Assembly: GCF_016406145.1 (NCBI RefSeq) | Contig: NZ_CP066306.1 | Location: 4,526,001-4,590,000 of the forward strand | DNA: 64,000 nt | From: Pseudomonas putida | GTDB lineage: Bacteria; Pseudomonadota; Gammaproteobacteria; Pseudomonadales; Pseudomonadaceae | Direction of reading: 5' to 3' | Part shown: positions 1 to 9,805 of the stretch, piece after piece | Layout of the letters: every line of letters starts with the position of its first letter | Position numbering within the stretch: the stretch's first letter is position 1 | The notes under the pieces: model-generated | Seen by the model: the letters and a program-made list of their open reading frames with translations, nothing else | Database searches by the model: none | What the model was told of the DNA's origin: nothing | Position numbers and translations under genes: made by a program

Positions 1-470
1 GGCTGGCGGCACTGGTCGAACAGGGCCTGCTGCGCCGCGAAAACGACTTGTACGTGCGCCCGGCCCCCAGTTCGCGTCAGTTCGTTTTGCTAACGCTGCT
101 GGCCCGCACCATCACCCAGACCCTGCAGCGCTTCTACATGGCCACCTCGCTGCTGCTCAACAGCGGCCAGAACACCCTGAGCGCCGAAGCACTGGAAGAC
201 CTCTGCGTGATGATGGCCCAGCGCCTGTCGATACTGCATGGCCTCAACGCCCCCGAGTTCTTTGACAAGACACTGTTCCGCCACTTCATCCAGACCTTGG
301 TCGAGCAAGGGGTGCTGCGCCCGGATGGCAACGGCAAACTGGGCTACCACGACAAACTCGGCGAACTCGCCGAAGGGGTAGCCAAGCGCGTGCTGTCGGC
401 AGAACTGCGACTTTCGATCCGGCAGGTGGCCCTGCACCGTGAACATGCGCTGGAAGCATCGATCCTCTAA
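1..470 (+). CDS. plsB: Glycerol-3-phosphate 1-O-acyltransferase, C-terminal part (5' end outside window)
   Basis: The reading frame is open from base 3, so the gene begins upstream of the window; about 155 C-terminal residues are visible. The visible part ([32 protein letters not shown], and a tail containing [11 protein letters not shown]) resembles the end of bacterial PlsB, the inner-membrane enzyme that acylates sn-glycerol-3-phosphate at position 1 to begin phospholipid synthesis. The catalytic HxxxxD region lies outside the window, so activity cannot be judged. The gene ends with TAA and is followed 75 bases later by an unrelated lipoprotein gene on the same strand. Identification rests on C-terminal resemblance and gene order. 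Confidence 0.8.
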   Translation, partial: LAALVEQGLLRRENDLYVRPAPSSRQFVLLTLLARTITQTLQRFYMATSLLLNSGQNTLSAEALEDLCVMMAQRLSILHGLNAPEFFDKTLFRHFIQTLVEQGVLRPDGNGKLGYHDKLGELAEGVAKRVLSAELRLSIRQVALHREHALEASIL

Positions 471-545
471 GGCATCATCAGCCGGAAAAATCCGTTAAAG
501 TCCTTGGGCTTGGCCACAAGCCAGCCCAAGGACAACGGAGATTCC

Positions 546-944
546 ATGAAAAAGCTCGTTATGCTGTGTTGCGCATCCCTGCTTGCAGCCTGTTCCAGCC
601 ACACCCCATCGCCACAGGCCAGCCTGGACGGTGAAGTCTTCTACCTGCAGCGCATTGCCCTGCCGCCCAGCGCTACCTTGAGTGTTGAACTGCAAGACGT
701 GTCGCTGATGGACGCCCCTGCCGTGACACTGGCCCGCCAGGCCGGCCCGGTCAAAGGCAACGTGCCGCTGCCTTTCCACCTCACTTATGACCCAGCCCAG
801 GTCAAGCCAGGCCACCGCTATGCGGTTAGCGCCCGCATCGAGCTGGACGGCAAGCTGCTGTTCATCAACACAGAGCATCATGGCGTCAAACTCGACGGCA
901 GCGACGAGCAGCCAATACGGATCAAAGTCGATCCGGTGCGCTGA
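546..944 (+). CDS. YbaY-family lipoprotein
   Basis: A 132-residue protein with a classic lipoprotein signal: a short basic start (MKKLV), a hydrophobic core, and the lipobox LLAAC with the lipidated cysteine at residue 16. The body is a beta-rich YbaY-type domain (TLSVELQDVSLMDAPAVTLA, then LPFHLTYDPAQVKPGHRY). Family members are periplasm-facing lipoproteins of poorly defined role. The ATG at 546 was chosen over an in-frame upstream start at 504 because it opens exactly at the signal peptide and follows AACGGAG at a normal distance. The DUF4197 gene follows 33 bases downstream, so the two may be co-transcribed. Confidence 0.85.
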   Translation: MKKLVMLCCASLLAACSSHTPSPQASLDGEVFYLQRIALPPSATLSVELQDVSLMDAPAVTLARQAGPVKGNVPLPFHLTYDPAQVKPGHRYAVSARIELDGKLLFINTEHHGVKLDGSDEQPIRIKVDPVR

Positions 945-977
945 TACCCGCCTACTTCAGTTCAAAAGGAAAGCTTC

Positions 978-1667
978 ATGATTCGCTCCTCCCTGCGCTT
1001 CACCACCCTGTGCGCCGGCCTGCTGCTGTCGGCCAGCGCACTGGCCTTGTCACTTGGCGATCTGAGCCAGAAAGACGCCGCCGGCGGCCTGAAGGATGCC
1101 CTTACCCAAGGGGCGCAGCTCGCCGTCAAGCAACTGAGCACCCCAGGCGGGTTCAGCAATAACCCCGACGTACGCATCGAGTTGCCAGGCAACCTCGGCA
1201 AAGCCGCCAAAGCCATGAAAATGTTTGGCAAAGGTGATCAGGTTACCGCCCTGGAAGACAGCATGAACAAGGCCGCTGAAGCTGCGGTGCCGCAGGCACA
1301 GGCGATCCTGGTGGACGCGGTGAAGAACATGAGTGTGACCGACGCCAAGGGCATTTTGAGCGGCGGTGACGATTCGGCCACCCAGTATCTGAACAAGAGC
1401 AGCCGTGAGCAGATCCGCGCCAAGTTCTTGCCCATCGTCAAGGCGGCGACCGACAAGGTTGGCGTGGTTCAACAATACAACAGCTTTGCTGGCCAGGCGT
1501 CAGCCCTGGGCCTGGGCGATGCCAAGAGTGCCAATGTCGAGAGCTATGTAACCGAAAAAGCCCTCGACGGCCTGTTTGAAATGATCGCCAAACAAGAACA
1601 GAGCATTCGTCAGAACCCTGCACAGGCGGCTACCAGCCTGGCCAAAAAGGTATTTGGCGCCCTGTGA
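978..1667 (+). CDS. DUF4197 domain-containing protein, probably periplasmic
   Basis: A 229-residue protein with an N-terminal signal peptide of about 22 residues (core LCAGLLLSASALA). The rest is mostly helical and matches the DUF4197 pattern: a stretch beginning LGDLSQKDAAGGLKDAL, a central VTDAKGILSGGDDSATQYL, and a C-terminal ALDGLFEMIAKQEQSIR. No catalytic residues are evident and the function of the family is unknown. AAGG lies just upstream of the start. It follows the YbaY-type lipoprotein gene closely, and a perfect hairpin at 1676-1694 separates it from the convergent efflux operon. Confidence 0.8.
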   Translation: MIRSSLRFTTLCAGLLLSASALALSLGDLSQKDAAGGLKDALTQGAQLAVKQLSTPGGFSNNPDVRIELPGNLGKAAKAMKMFGKGDQVTALEDSMNKAAEAAVPQAQAILVDAVKNMSVTDAKGILSGGDDSATQYLNKSSREQIRAKFLPIVKAATDKVGVVQQYNSFAGQASALGLGDAKSANVESYVTEKALDGLFEMIAKQEQSIRQNPAQAATSLAKKVFGAL

Positions 1668-1675
1668 CCCGCGAA

Positions 1676-1694
1676 GGGAGGGCTAAGCCCTCCC
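1676..1694. terminator. Bidirectional hairpin between convergent genes
   Basis: GGGAGGGC at 1676-1683 and GCCCTCCC at 1687-1694 form a perfect 8-bp stem with a TAA loop. The hairpin lies directly after the DUF4197 stop codon and before the 3' end of the convergent RND gene. There is no strong T-run on either side, so termination efficiency is uncertain. Confidence 0.5.
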
Positions 1695-1703
1695 CCGCAG
1701 CCT

Positions 1704-4700
1704 TCAGCCCTTCTTCACCCTGAACCACGCCGCATACAATGCCGGCAGGAACAAAAGGGTGAGCACCGTGGCAACGATCAACCCGCCCATGATCGCCACC
1801 GCCATCGGCCCATAGAACACGCTTCTGGACAACGGAATCATCGCCAGCACCGCCGCCAGTGCGGTCAGCACGATCGGCCTGAAGCGTCGCACGGTAGCCT
1901 CGATGATCGCCTGCCAACGGTCCAGCCCCGAGGCGATATCCTGCTCGATCTGGTCCACCAGGATCACCGAGTTGCGCATGATCATCCCCGCCAGGGCAAT
2001 GGTGCCAAGCATGGCGACGAAGCCGAACGGCTGGCGGAACACCAACAGGAACAAGGTCACGCCGATCAGCCCCAGTGGCGCCGTGAGGAACACCATCACC
2101 GTGCGCGAGAAGCTGCGCAGCTGGATCATCAGCAAGCTGAGCACCACTACGATGAACAACGGCATACCGGCGTTCACCGACTTCTGCCCACGCTCGGAGT
2201 CCTCGACTGTGCCGCCCACTTCCAGCAGGTAGCCATCAGGCAGCTTGCCCTTGATCTCCTGCAAGGTCGGGGCAATCTGCCTGACCAGGGTCGCCGGCTG
2301 CTCCTTGTCATAGATGTCGGCGCGTACAGTCACCGTCGGCAAGCGGTTACGGTGCCAGATGATGCCTTCCTCGAAGCCGTAGTCCAGGGTCGCTACCTGC
2401 GATAGCGCCACGCTCTGGCCGTTGTCGGTGGGCAACGCGAGGCTGCCAAGGTTGCCCAGCTCGCCACGTTCCTTCTGCGTGCCGCGCAGAAGAATCTCGA
2501 TCAGCTCGTTGTCCTCCCGGTACTGGCTTACCGTGGTGCCGGTAAGCGAGCTTCGAAGGAAGCTCGACAGGTGCGCGGTACTTACGCCAAGTGCGCGTGC
2601 ACGGTCCTGGTCGATCGCCAGGAACACCGCCTTACTCGGCTCTTCCCAGTCAAGGTGCACGTTCACCACATGCGAGTTTTCACGCACCTTGTCCGCGACT
2701 TCGCGGGCCAAGGCGCGCACCTTCTCGATATGCTCGCCCGTCACCCGAAACTGCACCGGGTAGCCCACGGGCGGGCCGTTTTCCAGGCGGGTGACGCGGG
2801 CACGCAGGTCAGGAAATTGCTGGTCCACAGTGTTGATCAGCCAACTGCGCAAGCGCTCGCGCTCCTCCATGGACGTGGCCAGCACGACGAACTGGGCAAA
2901 GCTGGCGGCGGGCAGTTGCTGGTCCAATGGCAGATAGAAACGTGGCGACCCCGTGCCCACGTAGGCCACATAGTTGTCGATGCCATCCTGCTGCTTGAGC
3001 AGGGCCTCCAGTTGCTTGACCCGCTCGGTGGTATTGCCCAGCGACGCACCCTCGGCAAGTTTCAGGTCGACCATCAGCTCTGGGCGGCCTGACGCCGGGA
3101 AGAACTGCTGCGGCACGAAGCGGAACAACGCAATGCTGCCGACAAAGGCTGCGATAGTCAGCAGGATGACCGTCTTGCGCCGTCGCACGCACCACTCCAC
3201 CACACGTCGCACACGCTGGTAGAAAGGTGTGGCATAGGGGTCAGGCGCATGCCCATTACCGTCATGTCGGGCAGCATGCAGTTTGGCCAGGTCCGGCAGC
3301 AACCGTTCACCCAGGTAAGGGACGAACACCACGGCCACCACCCATGAGGTGAGCAACGCGATGGTCACCACCTGGAAGATCGAGCGGGTGTACTCACCCG
3401 TACTCGACGCTGCCGTAGCGATCGGCAGGAACCCGGCAGCGGTAATCAGCGTACCGGTCAGCATCGGGAAGGCCGTGCTGGTCCAGGCGTAACTGGCAGC
3501 CTTGAACCGGTCGAAGCCCTGCTCCATCTTGATCGCCATCATCTCCACGGCAATGATCGCGTCGTCCACCAGCAGGCCCAGGGCCAATACCAGCGCACCC
3601 AGCGAGATCTTGTGCAGGCCGATGCCGAAATAGTGCATGGCGGCAAACGTCATTGCCAGCACCAGGGGTATCGCCAAGGCCACCACCAGACCGGTACGCA
3701 GGCCAAGTGAGAAGAAACTCACCAACAGCACGATGACCAGCGCCTCGACCAGCACCCGGACGAACTCACCCACGCCCGCCTTGACCGCCGCCGGCTGGTC
3801 GGAGACTTTGCGCAGCTGCATGCCGGCCGGCAGGTTGCGCGCCAAGCGTTCGAACTCACCTTCCAGTGCCTTGCCCAGTACCAGGATGTCGCCGCCATCC
3901 TTCATCGACACGGCCAGGCCGATCGCGTCATCACCCATGAAGCGCATGCGCGGCGCAGGCGGGTCGTTGAAGCCACGGTACACCTCGGCGACATCGCCGA
4001 TACGGAAGGTACGATCCCCTACCCGAATGGGAAACTGACGAATCTGCTCGACACTGTCGAACTGCCCACTGACGCGCAGTTGCAAACGCTCGCTGGGGGT
4101 TTCGAAAAAGCCGGCGGTACTCACCGCGTTCTGCTCTCGCAACGCTTGCTGCACAGCATCCAGCGGCACGCCCAGGGTGGCAAGCTTGAGGTTGGACAGC
4201 TCGATCCAGATTTTCTCGTCCTGCAGGCCGATCAGTTCGACCTTGCCCACGTCCTTGACCCGTTGCAGCTGGATCTGGATGCGATCGGCATAGTCCTTCA
4301 GCACCGCGTAGTCGAAACCGGTGCCGGTGAGCGCATAAATGTTGCCGAAGGTGGTACCGAACTCGTCGTTGAAGAACGGCCCCTGGATTTCCGGGGGCAG
4401 GGTGTGGCGGATATCCGCGACCTTCTTGCGGATCTGGTACCACAGCTCGGGGATGTCCTTGGAATGCAGCGAGTCCCGGGCCATGAAGGTCACCTGCGAT
4501 TCGCCGGGACGGGAGAACGAGACGATCTTCTCGTACTCGCCTGTTTCCATCAGCTTCTTCTCAATGCGCTCGGTGACCTGGCGCGACACTTCCTCGGCCG
4601 TGGCCCCCGGCCACAGGGTACGGATGACCATGGCCTTGAAGGTAAAAGGTGGATCCTCGCTCTGCCCCAGCTTTGTGTAGGACATGGCGCCAATGGCAGC

Positions 4701-4769
4701 CAGCAAGATCATCAGGAACAGTACGATCTGGCGATTGCGCAGCGCCCAGGCGGAAAGGTTGAAACCCAT
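1704..4769 (-). CDS. RND-family multidrug efflux transporter, inner-membrane permease
   Basis: A 1021-residue RND (HAE1-type) proton-driven pump subunit. The N-terminus has a first membrane helix (IVLFLMILLAAIGAMSY) followed by a large periplasmic loop; a second half repeats the layout (RKTVILLTIAAFVGSIALF). The two adjacent aspartates in the fourth membrane helix that carry protons in AcrB-type pumps are present (GLLVDDAIIAVE, near residue 400). At 1021 residues it is slightly shorter than AcrB or MexB. The periplasmic adaptor gene lies 6 bases upstream on the same strand. No outer-membrane channel gene is adjacent, so the pump presumably uses a TolC/OpmH-type channel encoded elsewhere. The substrate cannot be deduced. 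Confidence 0.93.
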   Translation of the reverse strand: MGFNLSAWALRNRQIVLFLMILLAAIGAMSYTKLGQSEDPPFTFKAMVIRTLWPGATAEEVSRQVTERIEKKLMETGEYEKIVSFSRPGESQVTFMARDSLHSKDIPELWYQIRKKVADIRHTLPPEIQGPFFNDEFGTTFGNIYALTGTGFDYAVLKDYADRIQIQLQRVKDVGKVELIGLQDEKIWIELSNLKLATLGVPLDAVQQALREQNAVSTAGFFETPSERLQLRVSGQFDSVEQIRQFPIRVGDRTFRIGDVAEVYRGFNDPPAPRMRFMGDDAIGLAVSMKDGGDILVLGKALEGEFERLARNLPAGMQLRKVSDQPAAVKAGVGEFVRVLVEALVIVLLVSFFSLGLRTGLVVALAIPLVLAMTFAAMHYFGIGLHKISLGALVLALGLLVDDAIIAVEMMAIKMEQGFDRFKAASYAWTSTAFPMLTGTLITAAGFLPIATAASSTGEYTRSIFQVVTIALLTSWVVAVVFVPYLGERLLPDLAKLHAARHDGNGHAPDPYATPFYQRVRRVVEWCVRRRKTVILLTIAAFVGSIALFRFVPQQFFPASGRPELMVDLKLAEGASLGNTTERVKQLEALLKQQDGIDNYVAYVGTGSPRFYLPLDQQLPAASFAQFVVLATSMEERERLRSWLINTVDQQFPDLRARVTRLENGPPVGYPVQFRVTGEHIEKVRALAREVADKVRENSHVVNVHLDWEEPSKAVFLAIDQDRARALGVSTAHLSSFLRSSLTGTTVSQYREDNELIEILLRGTQKERGELGNLGSLALPTDNGQSVALSQVATLDYGFEEGIIWHRNRLPTVTVRADIYDKEQPATLVRQIAPTLQEIKGKLPDGYLLEVGGTVEDSERGQKSVNAGMPLFIVVVLSLLMIQLRSFSRTVMVFLTAPLGLIGVTLFLLVFRQPFGFVAMLGTIALAGMIMRNSVILVDQIEQDIASGLDRWQAIIEATVRRFRPIVLTALAAVLAMIPLSRSVFYGPMAVAIMGGLIVATVLTLLFLPALYAAWFRVKKG

Positions 4770-4775
4770 CGGGAC

Positions 4776-5876
4776 TTACTCCTTGGCCGTCAGGTTCACC
4801 ACACGGTTGGTACGGTCCACCGGCCGCACCTCCTGCCCTTCGCGCAGCACGTGGCCGCCGGCGGCAACCACCCAGTCGCCAGGGTTCAGGCCCTCAAGTA
4901 CGGGGACAGTGTCACTGCCATAAGGCCCCAGGCGCACGGCGGCACGCTCCAGTCGACGGTCCTGGTTGACTCGCCAGACGTACGCCTGGCCGTTTTCAGC
5001 GGTAATCGCCGAGAGAGGTACAGCCAGCGGGATCAGCCCGTCATGGGCGATGAATACCCGCGCGCTCTGCCCAAGATCGGCGGGCACCTTGGCCGAGTTG
5101 AAGGCGATGCGTGCGGCGAAGGTACGTGAACGAGGGTCGGCTGCGGGCGACAGCTCACGGATACGGCCCTGGAAGCGCTCATTGCGCCGCGACCACAGCT
5201 CGACACTGACCTGCTGGCCAACGGCGAAGCGGGCGAACTGCTGCTCCGGCAGGCCGATGACGACTTCGCGCTCACCGTCGGCCGCCAGCGTGAATACCGT
5301 CTGCCCGGCAGCCACCACCTGGCCGACCTCGACCTGACGCTTGGCGATCACGCCGGCCTGGGGCGCACGCAACACCGCGTATCCGGCCTGATTGCCAGCC
5401 ACGTCGAACTCCGCTTTGGCCTGCTTGAGCCGCGCGAGCCCGGCCCGGTAGAGATTCTCGGCGTTGTCGTACAGGGAATGGCTGACCATCTGCCGATCCA
5501 GCAGCTTGCGGTAGCGGTCACGCTCGGCGCGCACCAGCGCCAGGTTGGCTTCGGCGGCCGCCAACTGGGCACGATTGGCCTCAAGTTGCAGGCGCACGTC
5601 CTGGGGGTCGAGCTCTGCCAGTGGCTGATCGGCCTGGACCCGCTGCCCCTCCTCGACCAGGCGTTTGCTGACCTTGCCAGCGATGCGGAACGCCAGCTCC
5701 GGCTCGAAACGCGCTCGCACCTCGCCAGGGTAGCTGTCGGCTGAGGCTTGGGCCGGTTGCGGCTGGACCACCAGCGCTGGGCGCGGAGCAGTGGGCGGGG
5801 CGGCTTCCTGCCCACAGGCCGCCAGCAACAAGGCGGCAGCGGCAGGCAGAGCGAGGCACAAGGCATGACGCAACAT
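4776..5876 (-). CDS. RND efflux periplasmic adaptor (membrane fusion protein)
   Basis: A 366-residue HlyD/AcrA-type adaptor that links the inner-membrane pump to an outer-membrane channel. It has a lipoprotein signal with lipobox LLAAC (cysteine about residue 21), a biotinyl-lipoyl half-domain (LVEEGQRVQADQPLAELDPQ), a helical hairpin (residues about 105-170, LEANRAQLAAAEANLALVRA), and a beta-barrel half (GVIAKRQVEVGQVVAAGQTV). It is the first gene of a two-gene operon with the RND permease. Its promoter region is shared with the divergent TetR regulator at 6058, which probably controls it. Confidence 0.92.
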   Translation of the reverse strand: MLRHALCLALPAAAALLLAACGQEAAPPTAPRPALVVQPQPAQASADSYPGEVRARFEPELAFRIAGKVSKRLVEEGQRVQADQPLAELDPQDVRLQLEANRAQLAAAEANLALVRAERDRYRKLLDRQMVSHSLYDNAENLYRAGLARLKQAKAEFDVAGNQAGYAVLRAPQAGVIAKRQVEVGQVVAAGQTVFTLAADGEREVVIGLPEQQFARFAVGQQVSVELWSRRNERFQGRIRELSPAADPRSRTFAARIAFNSAKVPADLGQSARVFIAHDGLIPLAVPLSAITAENGQAYVWRVNQDRRLERAAVRLGPYGSDTVPVLEGLNPGDWVVAAGGHVLREGQEVRPVDRTNRVVNLTAKE

Positions 5877-5910
5877 GATGAATCCTTTCGCGACGAGCGC
5901 ATCGAATATT

Positions 5911-5926
5911 TATACTGTCGAGTATA
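5911..5926. promoter_or_regulatory. Inverted repeat, candidate operator of the divergent TetR regulator
   Basis: TATACT (5911-5916) and AGTATA (5921-5926) are perfect inverted arms separated by GTCG. The site lies 34 bases upstream of the adaptor start codon, in AT-rich DNA where its promoter is expected. TetR-family repressors typically bind such short dyads beside their own divergent target genes. Assigning it to the neighbouring TetR protein is an inference from position. Confidence 0.5.
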
Positions 5927-6057
5927 TTAAATCAGGGAACCGAAGCCGGGAAGCCAGCGTCGGAAAGAAAATCAACGTTAACGATGGGCCATTCCCTGAA
6001 GCCGGAAGGCAACCGAGCCGGTAAGATGGGGGCCCCTTAAACCAGACACGGATTCCA

Positions 6058-6693
6058 ATGCCCAACGACGCACCCATCGGCCCAGGTCGCCCCAAGGACC
6101 TGGCCAAGCGCGAGGCGATCCTCGAAGCGGCCAAGACGCTGTTCCTCAGCCTCGGCTATGCCAACACCAGCATGGATGCAGTCGCTGCGGCGGCGGGTGT
6201 TTCAAAACTGACGGTCTATAGCCACTTCAACGACAAGCAGACGCTGTTTGGCTCTGCGGTCATGGCTACCTGCCAGAATCAGCTACCCGACCTGATGTTC
6301 GAGTACCCCGAGGGCGCGGCCGTCGAACAGGTGTTGCTGAACATTGCCCGTGGGTTCCAGGCGCTGATCAGCAGTGATGAGGCGGTCAAGTTGAGCCGCC
6401 TGATCATGGCGCAGGGCAGTCAGGACCCAAGCTTTGGCGAGTTCTTTTACGAAGCCGGGCCAAAACGGGTGCTGGCGGGCATGGAAGGGCTGTTTGGCCT
6501 GCGCGGGGTCGCCGAGCGCGGCCTGTTGCGCATCGACAACCCGTTGCACGCGGCCGAGCACTTCTTCTGCCTAGTCAAAGGAGCGCCCGATTACCGATTG
6601 CTGCTGGGGTGTGCAGGGCCATTGGAGGGAGATGAGGCCGAGGCGCATGTGCGCGAGGTGGTGGGTGTATTCATTCGGGCGTTTCGACCCTGA
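6058..6693 (+). CDS. TetR/AcrR-family transcriptional regulator of the efflux operon
   Basis: A 211-residue regulator with an N-terminal TetR helix-turn-helix at about residues 20-62 (AILEAAKTLFLSLGYANTSM, AAGVSKLTVYSHFNDKQTLF). The C-terminal half is a ligand-binding and dimerisation domain of the AcrR/TetR_C type with no recognisable specificity. It is transcribed divergently from the adaptor/RND operon, and the 181-base intergenic region holds a dyad at 5911-5926. By analogy with AcrR, NalC and TtgR it probably represses the pump and is released by a pump substrate; this is inference. Confidence 0.88.
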   Translation: MPNDAPIGPGRPKDLAKREAILEAAKTLFLSLGYANTSMDAVAAAAGVSKLTVYSHFNDKQTLFGSAVMATCQNQLPDLMFEYPEGAAVEQVLLNIARGFQALISSDEAVKLSRLIMAQGSQDPSFGEFFYEAGPKRVLAGMEGLFGLRGVAERGLLRIDNPLHAAEHFFCLVKGAPDYRLLLGCAGPLEGDEAEAHVREVVGVFIRAFRP

Positions 6694-6748
6694 GGGCTTG
6701 GCTGACAGTGCCGAGGATAGAGCCGGTAGAGTCAGCACAAGATCCTGA

Positions 6749-7555
<807 letters not shown>

Positions 7556-7629
7556 TTAATGAATCGGCACCATCGGCCGATACAGGCAATATCCCGCTAT
7601 TCTGCCAGAGCACAACGCGCGCGACTGCC

Positions 7630-8250
7630 ATGACAGATACTCTTCCCATCGGCTTGACCTACCTGTCGCCCGTCGGCAACTACGGTCGGCAGAATACCCA
7701 GGCACTGGGGGGCGTCAGCCACCTGTGGCAGGATTTCTTTGCCCGCGCCATGGCCGAGCAGCAAGGGAATGAGGCAGACAGCACCCATCAGGCGCTGGTG
7801 CAATACGACAAAATCAGCGGCGAGCCAATTGGCGGAGCCAGGGCCCTGGCCCTGATCGATGCCCAACGCGCCTGCCCCGTGCTCGACACCATCGTTGCAC
7901 CACCCGAGCCCCTGTTCCTGCCCAAAGCCGAACTGGAAGCCAATCTGCTGGAGCCAGCGCCGGAGCCATTCAGCGCCGCCGAGATGATTCAGCAGCAGCG
8001 CCAACTGGACATCAGCAACAGTTGGCTGCGCCCGGTAGTCATGAGCCAGGGTCAGCCGCTCGCCGAGCCAGGCCCTGCACCCTCCCCGCGCCCGCTGCAC
8101 CTGCCTATCGCCGAGTTCGAGACAGATCTGCTCGACCCCGCGCCGGAGCCGTTCGACGCAGCGACAATGGCCAAGCAGCAGAACGATCTGGAATTCGACA
8201 TCCACTGGGCGCGCCCGGTAGTGCTGAACAACGTTCGCATCCACGCCTGA
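7630..8250 (+). CDS. Uncharacterised protein with two tandem 41-residue repeats
   Basis: A 206-residue cytoplasmic-looking protein with no signal peptide or membrane segment. Residues 97-137 and 158-198 form an internal duplication: both units start LP, contain a shared LL-(E/D)-PAPEPF core, and end W-x-RPVV, with 24 of 41 positions identical by my alignment. A proline-rich linker separates the units. The N-terminal third (LGGVSHLWQDFFARAMAEQQ) is different. Similar pseudomonad proteins are, from memory, sometimes labelled TonB-like energy transducers, but there is no transmembrane anchor or TonB C-terminal domain here, so I do not adopt that name. It is divergent from rsmJ. Function unknown. 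Confidence 0.7.
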   Translation: MTDTLPIGLTYLSPVGNYGRQNTQALGGVSHLWQDFFARAMAEQQGNEADSTHQALVQYDKISGEPIGGARALALIDAQRACPVLDTIVAPPEPLFLPKAELEANLLEPAPEPFSAAEMIQQQRQLDISNSWLRPVVMSQGQPLAEPGPAPSPRPLHLPIAEFETDLLDPAPEPFDAATMAKQQNDLEFDIHWARPVVLNNVRIHA

Positions 8251-8252
8251 GC

Positions 8253-8939
8253 TTAACGGCAGATCTGCCACAGCCCCATGTCCAGGTGAAAGTGATTGCG
8301 GTGGGCAGCATTGTAATCCGGTCCCAGCACCGTACTGAAGCTCTTACAGGCCGCTTGCTGCACTTGCCGCAGGAAGGCCGCCTTTTGCCCGCCTGCCTGC
8401 CAGTCCCGCGCCAGCACGATCCGCTGCCCGTCCTGCAGGCGAAAGCCGCTGATATCCAGCGCATTGGCCGTGGCATGCTGACTGAGCCGGCCCTGCTTGC
8501 GGTTATAGACGTTGCGGCAGGCAAAGCTGCCCAGATGATCGACCTGCGCCACCGGCTGGCCAAACACCTGCTGCGCTGCAGGTTGCAAGCCATGCTTTTC
8601 GAACAGCGCATAGGCCACCGCCAACGGGCAACTGGCCAGGAAGCTGCTACTCAACCGCGCCTCGCCTTGCTCTATACGCCAGACGTTTCGCAACGGGCAA
8701 TTGGCCGATGCAGGGCTATCAGCCTGCGCCCGATAGCGCAGGCTGGTGGTCGCCAACGCTTGGCGGCACAACTGCGGATCATCGCGCAGACGCGAAAGCT
8801 TATAGGGCGTCAGCAGGTTCGGCGGCTGACGAACGTCCAGTGCTGCCCACGGATCCCAGGCCTGCGGCAGGCGCCAACCCGACTGCCACAAAAAGCCTGC
8901 TACCAACAGCAGCCCGCACAGGAGCACCAATGCGCGCAC
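8253..8939 (-). CDS. Extensin-like C-terminal domain protein, membrane anchored
   Basis: A 228-residue protein with one N-terminal membrane segment (ALVLLCGLLLVAGFLW) and an extensin-like C-terminal domain. Family hallmarks are visible: paired cysteines (CPLRNVWRIEQGEARL, FLASCPLAVAYALF), a histidine/aspartate motif resembling D-Ala-D-Ala carboxypeptidase-like folds (HATANALDISGF), and the closing HFHLDMGLWQIC. The family is proposed to act on or bind cell-wall peptides, but this has not been shown for this protein. It starts with GTG at 8939 and its start nearly abuts the stop of the upstream enzyme gene (8946), so the two are probably co-transcribed. Confidence 0.82.
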   Translation of the reverse strand: MRALVLLCGLLLVAGFLWQSGWRLPQAWDPWAALDVRQPPNLLTPYKLSRLRDDPQLCRQALATTSLRYRAQADSPASANCPLRNVWRIEQGEARLSSSFLASCPLAVAYALFEKHGLQPAAQQVFGQPVAQVDHLGSFACRNVYNRKQGRLSQHATANALDISGFRLQDGQRIVLARDWQAGGQKAAFLRQVQQAACKSFSTVLGPDYNAAHRNHFHLDMGLWQICR

Positions 8940-8945
8940 CGCGCT

Positions 8946-9776
8946 TCAGCGCCGGAACAGGTCGTTGAGCTGGGCGAACGGCAGCGCCTGCTCACCATAG
9001 CTGAACGTACCCTGGTCACGAATCTCCAATGCCGCGCGCTGAAACGCACCGAGCGCCGCGCGGGCCAGTGAAGAGCCCACGCTGATGCGGCGTACGCCCA
9101 AGTCCTGCAACTGATTGACGCTCAATGGCACACCCGCCAGCCCCATCAGCACATTGACAGGTTTCGGCGCCACGGCCTGTACCACCGCGCGAATCTCTTC
9201 GACAGTGCGCAAACCCGGCGCATAGAGCACGTCGGCGCCCGCTTCGGCATAAGCCTGCAGACGCAGGATGGTGTCATCCAGGTCCATACGCCCATGCAGC
9301 AGGTTTTCCGCTCGGGCGCAGAGCATGAAGGGAAATGGCAGGCTGCGCGCCGCCTGCACTGCAGCCCTCACCCGCTCCACAGCCAGGCTCAGGTCATAGA
9401 TCGGCGCGTCGCTGCGCCCACTGGCATCTTCGATCGAGCCGCCGACCAACCCTGCTTCGGCGGCACGCAGGATGGCGTGGGCACAGTCATCCGGCAGGTC
9501 ACCAAAACCATTTTCCAGGTCGGCGGCAACGGGCAAGGCAGTGGCATCGACGATCATCCCGGCGTTGTCGAGTGTCTCGTCCAGGCTCAGCGCCGCTTCG
9601 GCATCCGCTCGCCCAAGGCTGAAGGCAAGGCCTGCACTGGTGGTAGCCAGCGCCTCGAAGCCGAGGCTTGCCAGGAGCTTGGCGGAGCCGGCATCCCACG
9701 GGTTGGGGATGACGAACGCGCCTTCTCGCTCATGCAGAGCTTTGAAGGCTTCGGCACGCAGGGTTTGTACATCCAT
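8946..9776 (-). CDS. Isocitrate lyase/phosphoenolpyruvate mutase-family protein
   Basis: A 276-residue member of the PEP mutase/isocitrate lyase superfamily (TIM-barrel enzymes forming or breaking C-C or C-P bonds next to a carboxylate). It shows the N-terminal FVIPNPWDAGSAKLLASLGF, the metal-site region (LPVAADLENGFGD), the EDASGR segment, and a C-terminal GVRRISVGSSLARAALGAF. The characteristic KKCGH motif of true isocitrate lyase is absent, so the exact substrate is unknown; oxaloacetate decarboxylase- or carboxyvinyl-carboxyphosphonate mutase-like activity is possible. The ATG at 9776 is preceded by GGAGG 8 bases away, which rules out the longer frame to 9809. Confidence 0.85.
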   Translation of the reverse strand: MDVQTLRAEAFKALHEREGAFVIPNPWDAGSAKLLASLGFEALATTSAGLAFSLGRADAEAALSLDETLDNAGMIVDATALPVAADLENGFGDLPDDCAHAILRAAEAGLVGGSIEDASGRSDAPIYDLSLAVERVRAAVQAARSLPFPFMLCARAENLLHGRMDLDDTILRLQAYAEAGADVLYAPGLRTVEEIRAVVQAVAPKPVNVLMGLAGVPLSVNQLQDLGVRRISVGSSLARAALGAFQRAALEIRDQGTFSYGEQALPFAQLNDLFRR

Positions 9777-9805
9777 GATCACAACCTCCGGCTGGTCGGT
9801 AAGGG

